DNA of 64,000 nucleotides from JBBRWV01 sp038248985 (GTDB taxonomy: Bacteria; Planctomycetota; Phycisphaerae; WQYP01), in NCBI GenBank assembly GCA_038248985.1, contig JBBRWV010000001.1, positions 1-64,000 on the forward strand. The letters are read 5' to 3'. The position numbers and the translations under genes were made by a program. Shown one piece after another: positions 19,501 through 27,602 of the stretch (its first letter is position 1; every line of letters starts with the position of its first letter). Below the pieces are notes generated by a model that ran no database searches, had not been told where the DNA came from, and saw nothing but the letters and a program-made list of their open reading frames with translations.

Positions 19501-22500
19501 TCCCAGCGAATACGTGCTTTATATCGGCAATGAACTGGCCACCGGTTCCGATGCCGACCGCGATGTCGCCGAGCAACTGTTGCGCACGTGGCTGGCCCGC
19601 GCCGACAAAATCCAGGGCTTGGAGGGCTCGGTGAAGGCGGCGGTTCAGCTCAAGCTCGCTGACGTCTTCTACTATGGACGCCGCTTTGACGTTGCCCGCG
19701 CCGAGTACCAATCAGTCATGGACAAGTATCCCGAAACTGCCCAGGCCATCGAAGCGCAGTTCCGCATCGGCGAGTCCTTCATGTACCAGAAGAACTACGT
19801 GGAGGCGACGAAAGTCTTCGAAAAACTGCGGAAAAACAAGGATACCGACATCGCCATCCGCGCGACCTTCATGCAGGGCGTCCTGCAGTATGAAACCAAC
19901 GCCCGCGAAGAAGCCCGGGAAACGTTCAAGGCTGTGCTCGACCTCTCCCCCTCCGAAGAAATCGCCTCCAAAACCCTCTTCCAACTGGCCTTGATCTACG
20001 GCGACGACAACCGCTTCAAAGAAATGTTGGACATGCTCTCGGCCATCGGCAACTACGGCCGCGAAGCCAAACGCTGGCACTCCCCCGGCAAACCCCTGAC
20101 CGTCCTCATTCACGATCCGGACATGGCCATCGTTCAGGACGCCCGCTCCGTCCCCGTGCTCGTGACCACGTCCAATGGCGATCGCGAGTTGATCACGCTC
20201 GTTTCCGGCGCCGCCGGCAAGGGCTTCTTTCAGGCCGATCTGCCGACGACCCTGGGTGCCAGCAAACCCAATGACGGAACCCTGCAATTGCTGGGTTCAG
20301 ACATCATCACCTATGACTATCCCGACGATTTCAAGGCGAAATTCAAATATGTCCCGCCCCCGCAGGGAAATATCCGCATTGCTGCGGACGCGACGTTCGC
20401 GGTCTCCAACGCCCACATCCAGGAAGAGAGCAAAAGAAGCGCCCTGCAACGCGCCGACAAAGACGGCAAAATCCAACGCCTGTCCGATGAAGCCAAGGAG
20501 TTTCGTGCCAATAACGAAATCAAGCCGGGCAATCCTCTCTACGTCCGCATCGTCGATCCCGACCGCTCCACCAACGTCGGCGTCAATCGCGTCGAAGTCG
20601 TCGCCCGGGCCGGCACCGGCGATACCGTCCGCATGTGGGTAAATGAAACCTCCGCCAACACGGGCATCTTTGAAGGAATGATCAAGACGGCCGAACGCCC
20701 CGCCGAGGCCATCGCTTCCGATAGCTCGCTGGGCAAACTTCCCGGTCTTGCCACCGATAAGGACACTGCCAGTGCGTGGGAGTCGCAACACGATGGTCAA
20801 CCCGGCAAGTGGCTTGCCGCTGACCTCAAAGATGTTTTCTCCATCAAGCAGTTCGCGTTCTCCATGCCTGACGACAAGCAACTCGCTGCGGCGCGCTTTA
20901 CCATTGAGTCGTCCAACAACGGTACGTTGTGGACGCCTGTGCTGACGCAGGACAAAGGCAAGATTGCCCACGGACTCACGCTGAATTACGGTCCGATGCG
21001 TCACAAGCACTACGCTTGGAGCAAGGAAAAGGCGAAGTTCGCTGATGCGAAGGCCCCCGAAGATCTCACTTCCTACATCAACACCGTGGCCACGGCCAAG
21101 GTCGCTTCGCTCGACGCCAGCGCCGTCAACACCATGGCCCTGCCCGCCGTCGGCACCGATACCGAAGCGGATGTGCATTCGTTGGTTGGTTATTTCTTCG
21201 TCAACAAAACCGGCGTTCAAACTTTCCACGCCATCACCGGCGATAACGGTTCCGCCGCCCTCGTGATCGACGGCCGCGTAATCGCCGCCGACAAGAAAGG
21301 CTTCTCGGAATGGGGCGTTGGCGTCGAGTTGACCCGCGGCTGGCACCACTTCGCCGGATTCATCACGTTGCGCGGCGCCTATACCGATCGCAGCAAGCCC
21401 GCCGGTTTCCGTTGCACCCCCATCGACACCTGGGGCGTCGATCAGGCGATGCAATACGCAACAGCCCAGCGCGGCGGTGAGAATGAACCCATGCCCGTGC
21501 CTTCACTCATTTCCGTGCCCGCCGAGGGAAAACTCAAAGTCGAGGGCGCAACCCTCACGGCTGATTTTTCCGCTGCCCCCATTCCCGGCCGTCTCTTTCG
21601 CGTCCGATTCGAAAAATACAGCGGCGATTTCGTCAGCGTTTCCAACCTGCAAGTCACCGGTGCCGACGGCAAACTCCTTCTGCCCGCCGAAGGCAGCGTG
21701 GTATCCCTCGCCGATGATGACGTACTGCAAGTATCTCCTGGCGAAGACATTTCCGTGAGCTATGCCGATCAGGTCAACACCCGCACCCCCGGCGAAGCCC
21801 GCGCTCTCTCTGGCAAGTTGAAGGCCACCTACTACAACGCCAAAATCGCCGCGATTGCCTACGAGGTAAAATCCACCACTGAAGGCGTGGAACGTCGCAT
21901 CAAGGAACTTTACCGGATCGATCCCGGTGATCGCATCATCGCCCACATCACCGATTACGATGAAGACACCTCGCCGGAAATCAACAAGCTGCAATTCAAG
22001 GTACGTTCCGAAAGCGGCGCCGAAGTCGCTCTGGAAGCCACCGAAACCGATGCCACCTCCGGCATCTTCACCAAGGAAATTGAAACTGGCGAGGGCCTCG
22101 GAAAACTCTCCGTGAAACCCGGCGAACGCATCTACCTTATCTATACCGATCGGCAGAACACACAGCCCGGTTCGCGCACCGATCGCGTCGCTGAACTCTC
22201 CGTCGTCAAACCCACCGACGGCCTGGTGAACATCCTGCCCACGCGGGCCGAATTGCCCCCGCCGCCCAAAAAAGATGCCGCCCCCGTATTCGCCACTGGC
22301 GATGGCGTGACCATCGGCGAACCCCGCATAATCTATCTGAAGCCTGAACCCGGGAAGCCCGCGCGTGTGGTGCTCGCCGCCCCGCTCACTGTCGAAGTCA
22401 TCGATCAGGATGCCGCCAAGGATTCCCACTCGACGGTGGTGGTGGAAATTACCACGTCTTCCGGCGCCAAATTGAAACTCCCGCTGGAACTCTCAGACCA

Positions 22501-24055
22501 AACCAGCCAAGGCTCCTGGGGCCACGGTTCCGCCATGGCGGACGGTCGTTTCGTCGGCCAGGCCTTGCTCGTCCTCGGCAAGCCCGATGAAAACGGCAAG
22601 TCCAACACCTCCGTCTCCGTGGAACGTGCACGGCGCCTCCTGGGCGCATGGCGTTACAGCGATGGCGACAATGCCAATTCTGATGCCGGTTCCGTCAAGG
22701 CTCCCGTGCTGCCGATTCTCGGGTCCGACACGATCACTGCGGTCTACAACGATAAGCGTTCAACCAGCGGCGATAACCAGGAACGCAAGTCCGAAGGACG
22801 CATGGTCACCGATGCCACGCTCACGAATCTCGACCGTGGATTCCTCGAACCCGTGGCCACCATTCACCTCGGTGAAAAACTTTACCTCCGCGTCGAGGAT
22901 GCCGATCGCGACACCACGGCCGAGCAGGACGAAGTCACCGTGACCCTTACCAGCAACGCCGGCGAGAAACTGGACATCACGTTGAAAGAAACCCTGGGTC
23001 ACTCCGGTACATTCACCGCCGAAGTGCCCACCCATCACGCCACCAAGCCCGACCCTGCCAATGGCACGCTGGATACCAATTTCGGCGACTCGCTTTCACT
23101 GGCCTACGTGGATGACTCGCACACCCAGTCGATGTCACCCATCGAACGCAAACTCAGCATCCAGGTCGCCCTCGGAGCCGATGCAGCGATGGCCGCGTTC
23201 ACCAAGCAGTTCGGCAGCGAGGAAATCGCCGTCGAAACCCAGTTCAAGCTCGCCGAATGCTATTTCGAGATTTTCAAGAGTCAGAATCAAATCAAGGCCA
23301 CCGCCGAGGCCCGCGTCGCCCTCGAATCCGGCCGCGCCATCCTCGCCACCGTCCGTGACAACTACCGCGGCTCCGGGTACGAAGCCCGCGTGCTCTACCT
23401 GCTCGGCGGCTTCCACCAGGAACTCAAGGAACTCGACCAGGCCATCGAATGTTACAACGGCATCATCCGCTCGCATTCCAACAACGCCTTCGCGCCTGAT
23501 GCCCAGTACAAACTCGCCCAGTGCTTCGAAGACAAAAATGAGATGGATCGTGCCAGCGAAGAGTATGTGCGGCTGGCCTACACCTACCCCGATAATCCCC
23601 TCATCGCCAAGTGCATGGTCCGCCTGAACGACTACTTCTTCAAGATTAACAAGTTCCAGGTCGCCGCCAACATCTGCGGCCAATTTCTGGAGCAGTACGG
23701 CGAGCATGAACTGGCCCCCAAGATCGCCTTCCGCCAGGGTCAATGCTACTTCAAGGCTGCTGAAACCCCCGTCCGCGAAGGTGAGCCGAAAACCGATCCG
23801 AAGGCTAATTACTTCCTCGCCGCCAAGGCCTTCGATGTACTGGTGGAACGCTACACCGATAGCGACCTGCGTCCCGATGCCATGTTCTGGGCCGGTCGGG
23901 CGTATCATGAGGCCGGTGAGGAAGCCCTGGCGTATCGTCGTTACCGTCGCGTCACCTGGGACTTTCCAGATTCCGATGCCGCACGTTATGCTCGCGGTCA
24001 GTTGACGCTGCCGGCCATGCTCAACGCGGCCAAGGATGATTCCGGCAGCAAGTAA
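16565..24055 (+). CDS. Giant exported TPR / beta-sandwich repeat protein (2496 aa)
   Basis: The product opens with a signal peptide (SKITASALLVALMTGGVVL, cleavage near TAAPKDA). Residues ~40-1150 are a long TPR superhelix. About six beta-sandwich units follow, each starting with a D-x-D strand: LIHDPDMA ~1180, VRIVDPDRS ~1325, FEKYSGDF ~1680, HITDYDEDTSP ~1790, VIDQDAAKD ~1940 and VEDADRDTT ~2105. Several end in a Y-x-D strand and an S/T-G-x-F hairpin. Between them are a discoidin-like patch (~1397-1480, DKDTASAWESQHDG) and a PA14-like patch (~1537-1620). TPRs return at ~2208-2480 (AIECYNGIIRSHSNN, KLAQCFEDKNEMDRA). It is probably a periplasmic scaffold or carbohydrate-contacting protein. It immediately precedes exbB (46 bp). 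Confidence 0.82.
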   Translation: MARKNKFMSKITASALLVALMTGGVVLYPDLVTAAPKDAKTVQTSTAAVAAIKTLLTQISQATGEELRSPLRLKLVDAYMEHGRPLEAAAELQVWLKNNSKAPERERALLTLINAQRQSNDWDGAASVSRTFIREYPKSASLESTFSGLVEIARYGQASPVSEASALGDWVAANPNDAANAGRMLRQARLQEQSGAVAEAIATLRKFTAKYPKDPAAGDASWRAIYLTHDRLRRSAEAFEAGKIFLNANPKRPNSSKEWQWLGDLARSMDNHQEAIQAFKKALAADPTNRELINQFQDSLWRTGNIPEMSALSDFMTKNLPWDSQNWNLRLALANKSLDADGKKNGPAVQAEMLSLIDKGVRPGDAAGIYERASLALGIDPKVITETLKGKYAQAKREGRRELAERITELLRRTQGATITQAFIETELKENPLNNGNLVRTYVEMSVNDQIWETNEKKRTKYELDGTIKKIAEIIKPYAYLPELRKGMEQAGDALQRTKQKELTVVLRQQIEMLSQTELAIQVDIAYREARRDWKKATDALTILLKESKTNPAVFTTLGHDTMWTLLERTPPEGVDKVLAWWGAQADSRPDDIWFNNMVGDAFRRYKKFPEAVVFYARGSTGTVTIENSQNYSQALGSLIDVYSYELKKNDEAEKLIVNFDRNATSYSPQARQERYRQFGDFYGRLNARDKQINYYRKAAELGMSNTGYDSVKNLMIVLPPAESVAYGQKLLADAAYDKWSPEIGLMVAHRQATGLKDMAAAVDTLALANEKRLTTGTFDMDNWGTFRELVSMGLDLADPKRVTDPKRKEMLTGIKPLEPAKLDQLLALGMQWLGSQQMHEVAREIIRRAGTSGERGAQLDIFSQILARTKANDGWHWDRNMEIINDEVARGNEGTASTMLRLLLKQSSGYNEAARSAARSLLLNTYKKFGEDLLAVDDKSPIAPLLKGASYLRLGEEKTAWEMYQKNAELFAQKIDEIPSEYVLYIGNELATGSDADRDVAEQLLRTWLARADKIQGLEGSVKAAVQLKLADVFYYGRRFDVARAEYQSVMDKYPETAQAIEAQFRIGESFMYQKNYVEATKVFEKLRKNKDTDIAIRATFMQGVLQYETNAREEARETFKAVLDLSPSEEIASKTLFQLALIYGDDNRFKEMLDMLSAIGNYGREAKRWHSPGKPLTVLIHDPDMAIVQDARSVPVLVTTSNGDRELITLVSGAAGKGFFQADLPTTLGASKPNDGTLQLLGSDIITYDYPDDFKAKFKYVPPPQGNIRIAADATFAVSNAHIQEESKRSALQRADKDGKIQRLSDEAKEFRANNEIKPGNPLYVRIVDPDRSTNVGVNRVEVVARAGTGDTVRMWVNETSANTGIFEGMIKTAERPAEAIASDSSLGKLPGLATDKDTASAWESQHDGQPGKWLAADLKDVFSIKQFAFSMPDDKQLAAARFTIESSNNGTLWTPVLTQDKGKIAHGLTLNYGPMRHKHYAWSKEKAKFADAKAPEDLTSYINTVATAKVASLDASAVNTMALPAVGTDTEADVHSLVGYFFVNKTGVQTFHAITGDNGSAALVIDGRVIAADKKGFSEWGVGVELTRGWHHFAGFITLRGAYTDRSKPAGFRCTPIDTWGVDQAMQYATAQRGGENEPMPVPSLISVPAEGKLKVEGATLTADFSAAPIPGRLFRVRFEKYSGDFVSVSNLQVTGADGKLLLPAEGSVVSLADDDVLQVSPGEDISVSYADQVNTRTPGEARALSGKLKATYYNAKIAAIAYEVKSTTEGVERRIKELYRIDPGDRIIAHITDYDEDTSPEINKLQFKVRSESGAEVALEATETDATSGIFTKEIETGEGLGKLSVKPGERIYLIYTDRQNTQPGSRTDRVAELSVVKPTDGLVNILPTRAELPPPPKKDAAPVFATGDGVTIGEPRIIYLKPEPGKPARVVLAAPLTVEVIDQDAAKDSHSTVVVEITTSSGAKLKLPLELSDQTSQGSWGHGSAMADGRFVGQALLVLGKPDENGKSNTSVSVERARRLLGAWRYSDGDNANSDAGSVKAPVLPILGSDTITAVYNDKRSTSGDNQERKSEGRMVTDATLTNLDRGFLEPVATIHLGEKLYLRVEDADRDTTAEQDEVTVTLTSNAGEKLDITLKETLGHSGTFTAEVPTHHATKPDPANGTLDTNFGDSLSLAYVDDSHTQSMSPIERKLSIQVALGADAAMAAFTKQFGSEEIAVETQFKLAECYFEIFKSQNQIKATAEARVALESGRAILATVRDNYRGSGYEARVLYLLGGFHQELKELDQAIECYNGIIRSHSNNAFAPDAQYKLAQCFEDKNEMDRASEEYVRLAYTYPDNPLIAKCMVRLNDYFFKINKFQVAANICGQFLEQYGEHELAPKIAFRQGQCYFKAAETPVREGEPKTDPKANYFLAAKAFDVLVERYTDSDLRPDAMFWAGRAYHEAGEEALAYRRYRRVTWDFPDSDAARYARGQLTLPAMLNAAKDDSGSK

Positions 24056-24101
24056 TAGTTTGGATTGAATATCGTTGTGAGTTTATTCGAGGTTTCCGAC
24101 C

Positions 24102-24929
24102 ATGAGTTTTCTAATCACACTGGCGCAAGCGGCATCGACTGCGGCCACCCAAGCCGCCTCCAACCCCGCCACCGTCACCCAGACCACCGAAAACGCCAAG
24201 GCTTGGTATGAGTACGGCCTTATCGGCTGGTACTACAACGGTGGCTTCTTCATGATTCCACTCTTCCTTTGCCAGGTCATCGGATTGGCGATCATCATTG
24301 AACGCATCCTCGCCTATCGCGCGATCTCCATCGATACCTCCGGCTTCCGCGCCAAAATCGCCGCGTTGCTCTCCGGCGGAAAGGTCGATGACGCACTGGT
24401 GCTCTGCGACACCACCCCCGGCCCGGTCTCCGCGACCATCGCCGTCGGCCTCCGCCGTTTCAAACTCCTTCGCGTCCTCGGTAAACCCGCCGATCAAATC
24501 GAGTCTGAAGTGTCCAAGGCCGTCGATGATTTCGGCGTTCACATCATCGCGATTCTCGAGAAGCATCTCCCGCTCCTCGCGACTGTCACCGCCCTGGCCC
24601 CGCTCTTCGGCTTCATCGGCACCGTGTACGGCATGGTCGAAGCCTTCGATGCCATCACCCAGGCCGCTGGCTCCGGCAACATCATTCTGGTAACCGCGTC
24701 CGGCATCAAGGTGGCGTTGCTCACCACCGTCCTGGGCCTCTGCATCGCCATCCCCGCCCAGTTCTTCTACAACGCCTTCTCCAACCGTGTCAACGGCTTC
24801 GTCCTCGAAGTCGAAGAATCCGCGACGGAGCTGGTCCAGAACCTCGCACTCATGTCGGCTCTGGGCGATTCGGCGATCACGTCGAGCCCCGCCGACGCCA
24901 AGGCAGTTCTAGCGACCACCACGGCCTGA
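24102..24929 (+). CDS. MotA/TolQ/ExbB-family proton channel protein
   Basis: This 275-aa inner-membrane protein belongs to the TolQ/ExbB/MotA family, which with ExbD converts proton flow into mechanical work in the periplasm. It has an N-terminal Ala/Thr-rich segment, a first helix at ~50-68 (FFMIPLFLCQVIGLAIIIER), a cytoplasmic domain, and the two conserved helices: HLPLLATVTALAPLFGFIGTVYGMVEAF at ~155-180 and GIKVALLTTVLGLCIAIPAQFFYN at ~205-228. The L-G-F-x-G-T-V-x-G-M signature is intact. A GAGG site precedes ATG. It is followed by two exbD genes, so the trio forms one stator complex. No TonB or TolA partner is in the window. Confidence 0.92.
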   Translation: MSFLITLAQAASTAATQAASNPATVTQTTENAKAWYEYGLIGWYYNGGFFMIPLFLCQVIGLAIIIERILAYRAISIDTSGFRAKIAALLSGGKVDDALVLCDTTPGPVSATIAVGLRRFKLLRVLGKPADQIESEVSKAVDDFGVHIIAILEKHLPLLATVTALAPLFGFIGTVYGMVEAFDAITQAAGSGNIILVTASGIKVALLTTVLGLCIAIPAQFFYNAFSNRVNGFVLEVEESATELVQNLALMSALGDSAITSSPADAKAVLATTTA

Positions 24930-24969
24930 AGTGACCTCACACCGCCTGTAAAGAAAGTTTCTCCCCGCT

Positions 24970-25428
24970 ATGTCCATCCCGCGCAAGAAAAAATCTGCCG
25001 TTGAAATCCCGCTCACGTCCACCGCGGACGTGGCGTTTCTGCTGCTCGTGTTTTTCCTGGTGGCGGCCTCCAACGCGGTCGAAAAAGGTGTGCCGCTCGA
25101 CCTGCCCAATACCAGCAAAACCCAGGAGAAAAAGAAGTCGGAAAACCTCGAGGTCGGCATCACTGTCGATGCGATCACCCTCGGCGGTGAGCCTCTGGCC
25201 AATGAAAATTCCCTCCAGGAAGTTCTGCGGGCCAAACTCGCCGGCGTTACCGAGCCCTCCCTCCGCGTCGTCGTCGTAACTGCCGCCGCCGCCGTGGATT
25301 ACCAACGCTGGACCCGCTTCATCGCCGAAGTGGAAATGGCCGGCGGCATCCCCGCCCCACAGATCGAAGAAGAGGAAACGCGTCCCGCCTCTGGTAGCGG
25401 CCCGGTCGACGGGGGGGAGGCCAATTGA
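24970..25428 (+). CDS. ExbD/TolR-family stator protein 1
   Basis: This 152-aa protein has the ExbD architecture: a short basic cytoplasmic start (MSIPRKKK), one membrane helix containing the essential aspartate (TSTADVAFLLLVFFLVAAS, Asp20), and a periplasmic domain of about 80 residues. The tail EEEETRPASGSGPVDGGEAN is acidic and disordered. It pairs with the ExbB-like protein. Its stop overlaps the TTG start of the second exbD, and the last codons contain a G7 run that also supplies the ribosome-binding site of the next gene. Confidence 0.9.
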   Translation: MSIPRKKKSAVEIPLTSTADVAFLLLVFFLVAASNAVEKGVPLDLPNTSKTQEKKKSENLEVGITVDAITLGGEPLANENSLQEVLRAKLAGVTEPSLRVVVVTAAAAVDYQRWTRFIAEVEMAGGIPAPQIEEEETRPASGSGPVDGGEAN

Positions 25429-25841
25429 AGATCCAGCGCGCGCAAAGACTTAACGCCACGATCCCCCTCTGCAGCACTGCGGATATCGCCTTCCTGCTAC
25501 TGATATTCTTCATCGTGCTCTCCAAGAACGCCAATGAATCCTCGCTCGAATGGCTCCCCGCCGAGTCTCCCCAACTCCTCGTCGACGCGGACAACTCCGT
25601 CGTCACCGTCATCATCGATAAAAAATATGACGTCTTTGTTAACGGCCACGAGGTCGCGCCCTCCATGGTGAAATCCGTCGTACAGTCTTATCTCGGCGAC
25701 CGCGCGCCGGGCTTACGCAAAGTCCTTTTGAAAATTGATAAAGACGTGCCCGAGCGTGTCTTCGGCAAAGTATTGTTGGATATCGGCGAAGCCGGCGGTG
25801 ACATCTTCCGCGCGCTCGATACCGTTTCTGAAAAGAAGTAA
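25425..25841 (+). CDS. ExbD/TolR-family stator protein 2
   Basis: This 138-aa second ExbD starts at TTG 25425, overlapping the previous stop (TTGA) with GGAGG five bases upstream, so translation is probably coupled. Basic start, membrane helix CSTADIAFLLLIFFIVLS with the proton-carrying aspartate also at residue 20, then a compact periplasmic domain (VVTVIIDKKYDVFVNGHEV, RKVLLKIDKDVPERVFGKVLLDIGEAG). It is clearly a paralogue of the first ExbD but diverged outside the helix. Two different ExbDs next to one ExbB suggest a heteromeric stator, as in some gliding and Tol-like systems. Confidence 0.9.
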   Translation: MKIQRAQRLNATIPLCSTADIAFLLLIFFIVLSKNANESSLEWLPAESPQLLVDADNSVVTVIIDKKYDVFVNGHEVAPSMVKSVVQSYLGDRAPGLRKVLLKIDKDVPERVFGKVLLDIGEAGGDIFRALDTVSEKK

Positions 25842-25880
25842 CGATTCGCCGCTCTGGCGGCTGCATTCAGGAGTTTCTAT

Positions 25881-26297
25881 ATGGCGACGATCAGCAATCT
25901 GAAAACCGGCGTGAAGGGAACCGCCAAAGAGATCCAGGAATTCGTGGCCTCTCTCAAAGGCCGCACACCTGCTGAAGCCATGGGCGTCGTCGCCCAAAGT
26001 CACCTCCTGCAGGCCATTGTCATCTCCGTGCTCGTTCAGGGTGGCATCATGGGGCTATCCTGCGGCATCGCTTATTACAGAGGTGACCCTCCCGCGCCGG
26101 TGGCCCCCGTTATCGTGGCCCCCGCGCCGGCCAACCCCCGGCCCGCCCCCGTACCGGCCGCCACCAACACCGCAGCCACTTCCGCCCCCTCCGAAGACGC
26201 CATCAAGAAAGTCATGAACACCGACATCATCAAACCGGAAGACCAGACCAAAAAAGGCCCCCGCGATGTGGATGACATTCTCAACAACTTTCGCTGA
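25881..26297 (+). CDS. Small one-pass membrane protein with proline-rich tail
   Basis: This 138-aa protein has a soluble helical start (~1-40, KTGVKGTAKEIQEFVASLKG), one membrane helix (AIVISVLVQGGIMGLSCGIAYY, ~46-67) and an alanine/proline-rich extension (PAPVAPVIVAPAPANPRPAPVPAATN) ending in a charged helix RDVDDILNNFR. CAGGAG precedes ATG. No family is recognised. Its position directly after the two exbD genes and its TM plus proline-rich spacer layout resemble the general design of TonB/TolA energy transducers, although it lacks their C-terminal fold and is oriented with a larger cytoplasmic part. A coupling role is inference. Confidence 0.65.
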   Translation: MATISNLKTGVKGTAKEIQEFVASLKGRTPAEAMGVVAQSHLLQAIVISVLVQGGIMGLSCGIAYYRGDPPAPVAPVIVAPAPANPRPAPVPAATNTAATSAPSEDAIKKVMNTDIIKPEDQTKKGPRDVDDILNNFR

Positions 26298-26346
26298 ACG
26301 TGTCTCCCTCCGTGTCCCTTTCCTAACCTCCGACAGGAATTGAATT

Positions 26347-27600
26347 CTGGAAACGTCACCCTCCCAACCTCGCTTTACCTTCCGCAAGGCCAGCTCCCTC
26401 AAGCCGCCGACCGGTATCGGCCGCCTGTTCACCGGCATCAATAACGCCCTCGAACGTCTCTGGGAGATCAGCAAGCCCTACATCCTGGCCGTCATCGGTC
26501 CGGTCGTAAACCTGGTCACCAAGTCGTTCCGCCGCAATGACAAAGAATGGAACCCCGCCCGGTCCGATGCTTGGTACTATGGCAAACGCGATGCCCGCTT
26601 CTATCACGGCCTCACCTGGTCCGCCCTCATCCAGGGACTCGTCCTCCTCTGGTTCACGGTCGGCATCGGCCTCACCGGCTGCAATGAATACCTGATGCCC
26701 GCTGGCGGCGGCACCACCGCCGCCATGGCCAAACAGATGATGAAGGTCAAAAAGGTCAAAATCGTCAAAAAAACCCGGCAGATCGTCAACGTCAATTCCC
26801 CTATCATTTTTCAGCGGCCGGATATCGACAAAATGATGGAAGAAAAAGTCACCAAAGTTCTCGAGCAGGGCACCGCCAATCTCTACAAGCAAGGCATGAT
26901 GGGTTCCGGCAGTGGCGACTCCGCCGGCTTCTCCAGCGGTCGTGGCGTCGGCGAGGTCGGCCTCATCCGCCTCAAGTATTCCGGCGGCGGAGATTGGGAT
27001 TCCAACTTCGGCAAAGGTGCCGACAACAATATGCTCTTGGAATACCACCTGCTTTCCGAACAAAAAACCGCCAAGGAATCCAAAGCCATTCCCATCATTG
27101 GCTTCGACGGCCTCAATTCGTATAAGAAATATTACGCACCGCCCATGGTTTACCTTACCGGCTCAAAAGGCCTCGACCTCAGCGACAGAGAAATCACAAC
27201 CATCCGCAAATACATCGAGGAAAACCACGGCATGATCTTCGCCGACGCCGCCTCGCCCGCCTGGGGCCGTTCCTTCCGCGAAAACATAATGCCCCGGATT
27301 CTCCCCGACGTGAAAGCCGTCGCCATCCCCATCGATGACGAAATCTACACCGGGCCCTTCGCGCTCACCTCCATGCCCTACGCCTCGCCCCATGACCAAC
27401 CCATGGTCATGCGCGGCTGGAAAATCAACGGCCGCTGGGTCGCCATTTATCACCCCGGCGATATCGGCGATTGCTGGAAAGACGGTCACGCCGGCGTCTC
27501 CGGCGAAACCGCCACCGCCGCCTATGCTCTGGGGGCCAATATCATCTTTTACGCCCATCGCACGTATAATGAATGGCGTACTGAAAATAAGGTTAAATAA
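26347..27600 (+). CDS. Membrane-anchored DUF4159 protein with apparent CTG start
   Basis: The ~417-aa product has a basic start, one hydrophobic helix at ~95-115 (LIQGLVLLWFTVGIGLTG), a lysine-rich linker (MMKVKKVKIVKKTRQIVNV), and a C-terminal DUF4159 domain from ~205 (GLIRLKYSGGGDWD, PPMVYLTGSKGLDLS, GMIFADAASPAWG, RTYNEW). DUF4159 has a glutamine-amidotransferase-like fold and is found with gliding/ExbBD-type genes. The first ATG (26695) lies after the membrane helix. No ATG, GTG or TTG exists between the upstream in-frame stop at 26341 and that ATG, but CTG 26347 has AGGA eight bases upstream, so I choose CTG. The next gene begins 2 bp after its stop. Confidence 0.75.
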   Translation: METSPSQPRFTFRKASSLKPPTGIGRLFTGINNALERLWEISKPYILAVIGPVVNLVTKSFRRNDKEWNPARSDAWYYGKRDARFYHGLTWSALIQGLVLLWFTVGIGLTGCNEYLMPAGGGTTAAMAKQMMKVKKVKIVKKTRQIVNVNSPIIFQRPDIDKMMEEKVTKVLEQGTANLYKQGMMGSGSGDSAGFSSGRGVGEVGLIRLKYSGGGDWDSNFGKGADNNMLLEYHLLSEQKTAKESKAIPIIGFDGLNSYKKYYAPPMVYLTGSKGLDLSDREITTIRKYIEENHGMIFADAASPAWGRSFRENIMPRILPDVKAVAIPIDDEIYTGPFALTSMPYASPHDQPMVMRGWKINGRWVAIYHPGDIGDCWKDGHAGVSGETATAAYALGANIIFYAHRTYNEWRTENKVK

Positions 27601-27602
27601 GG

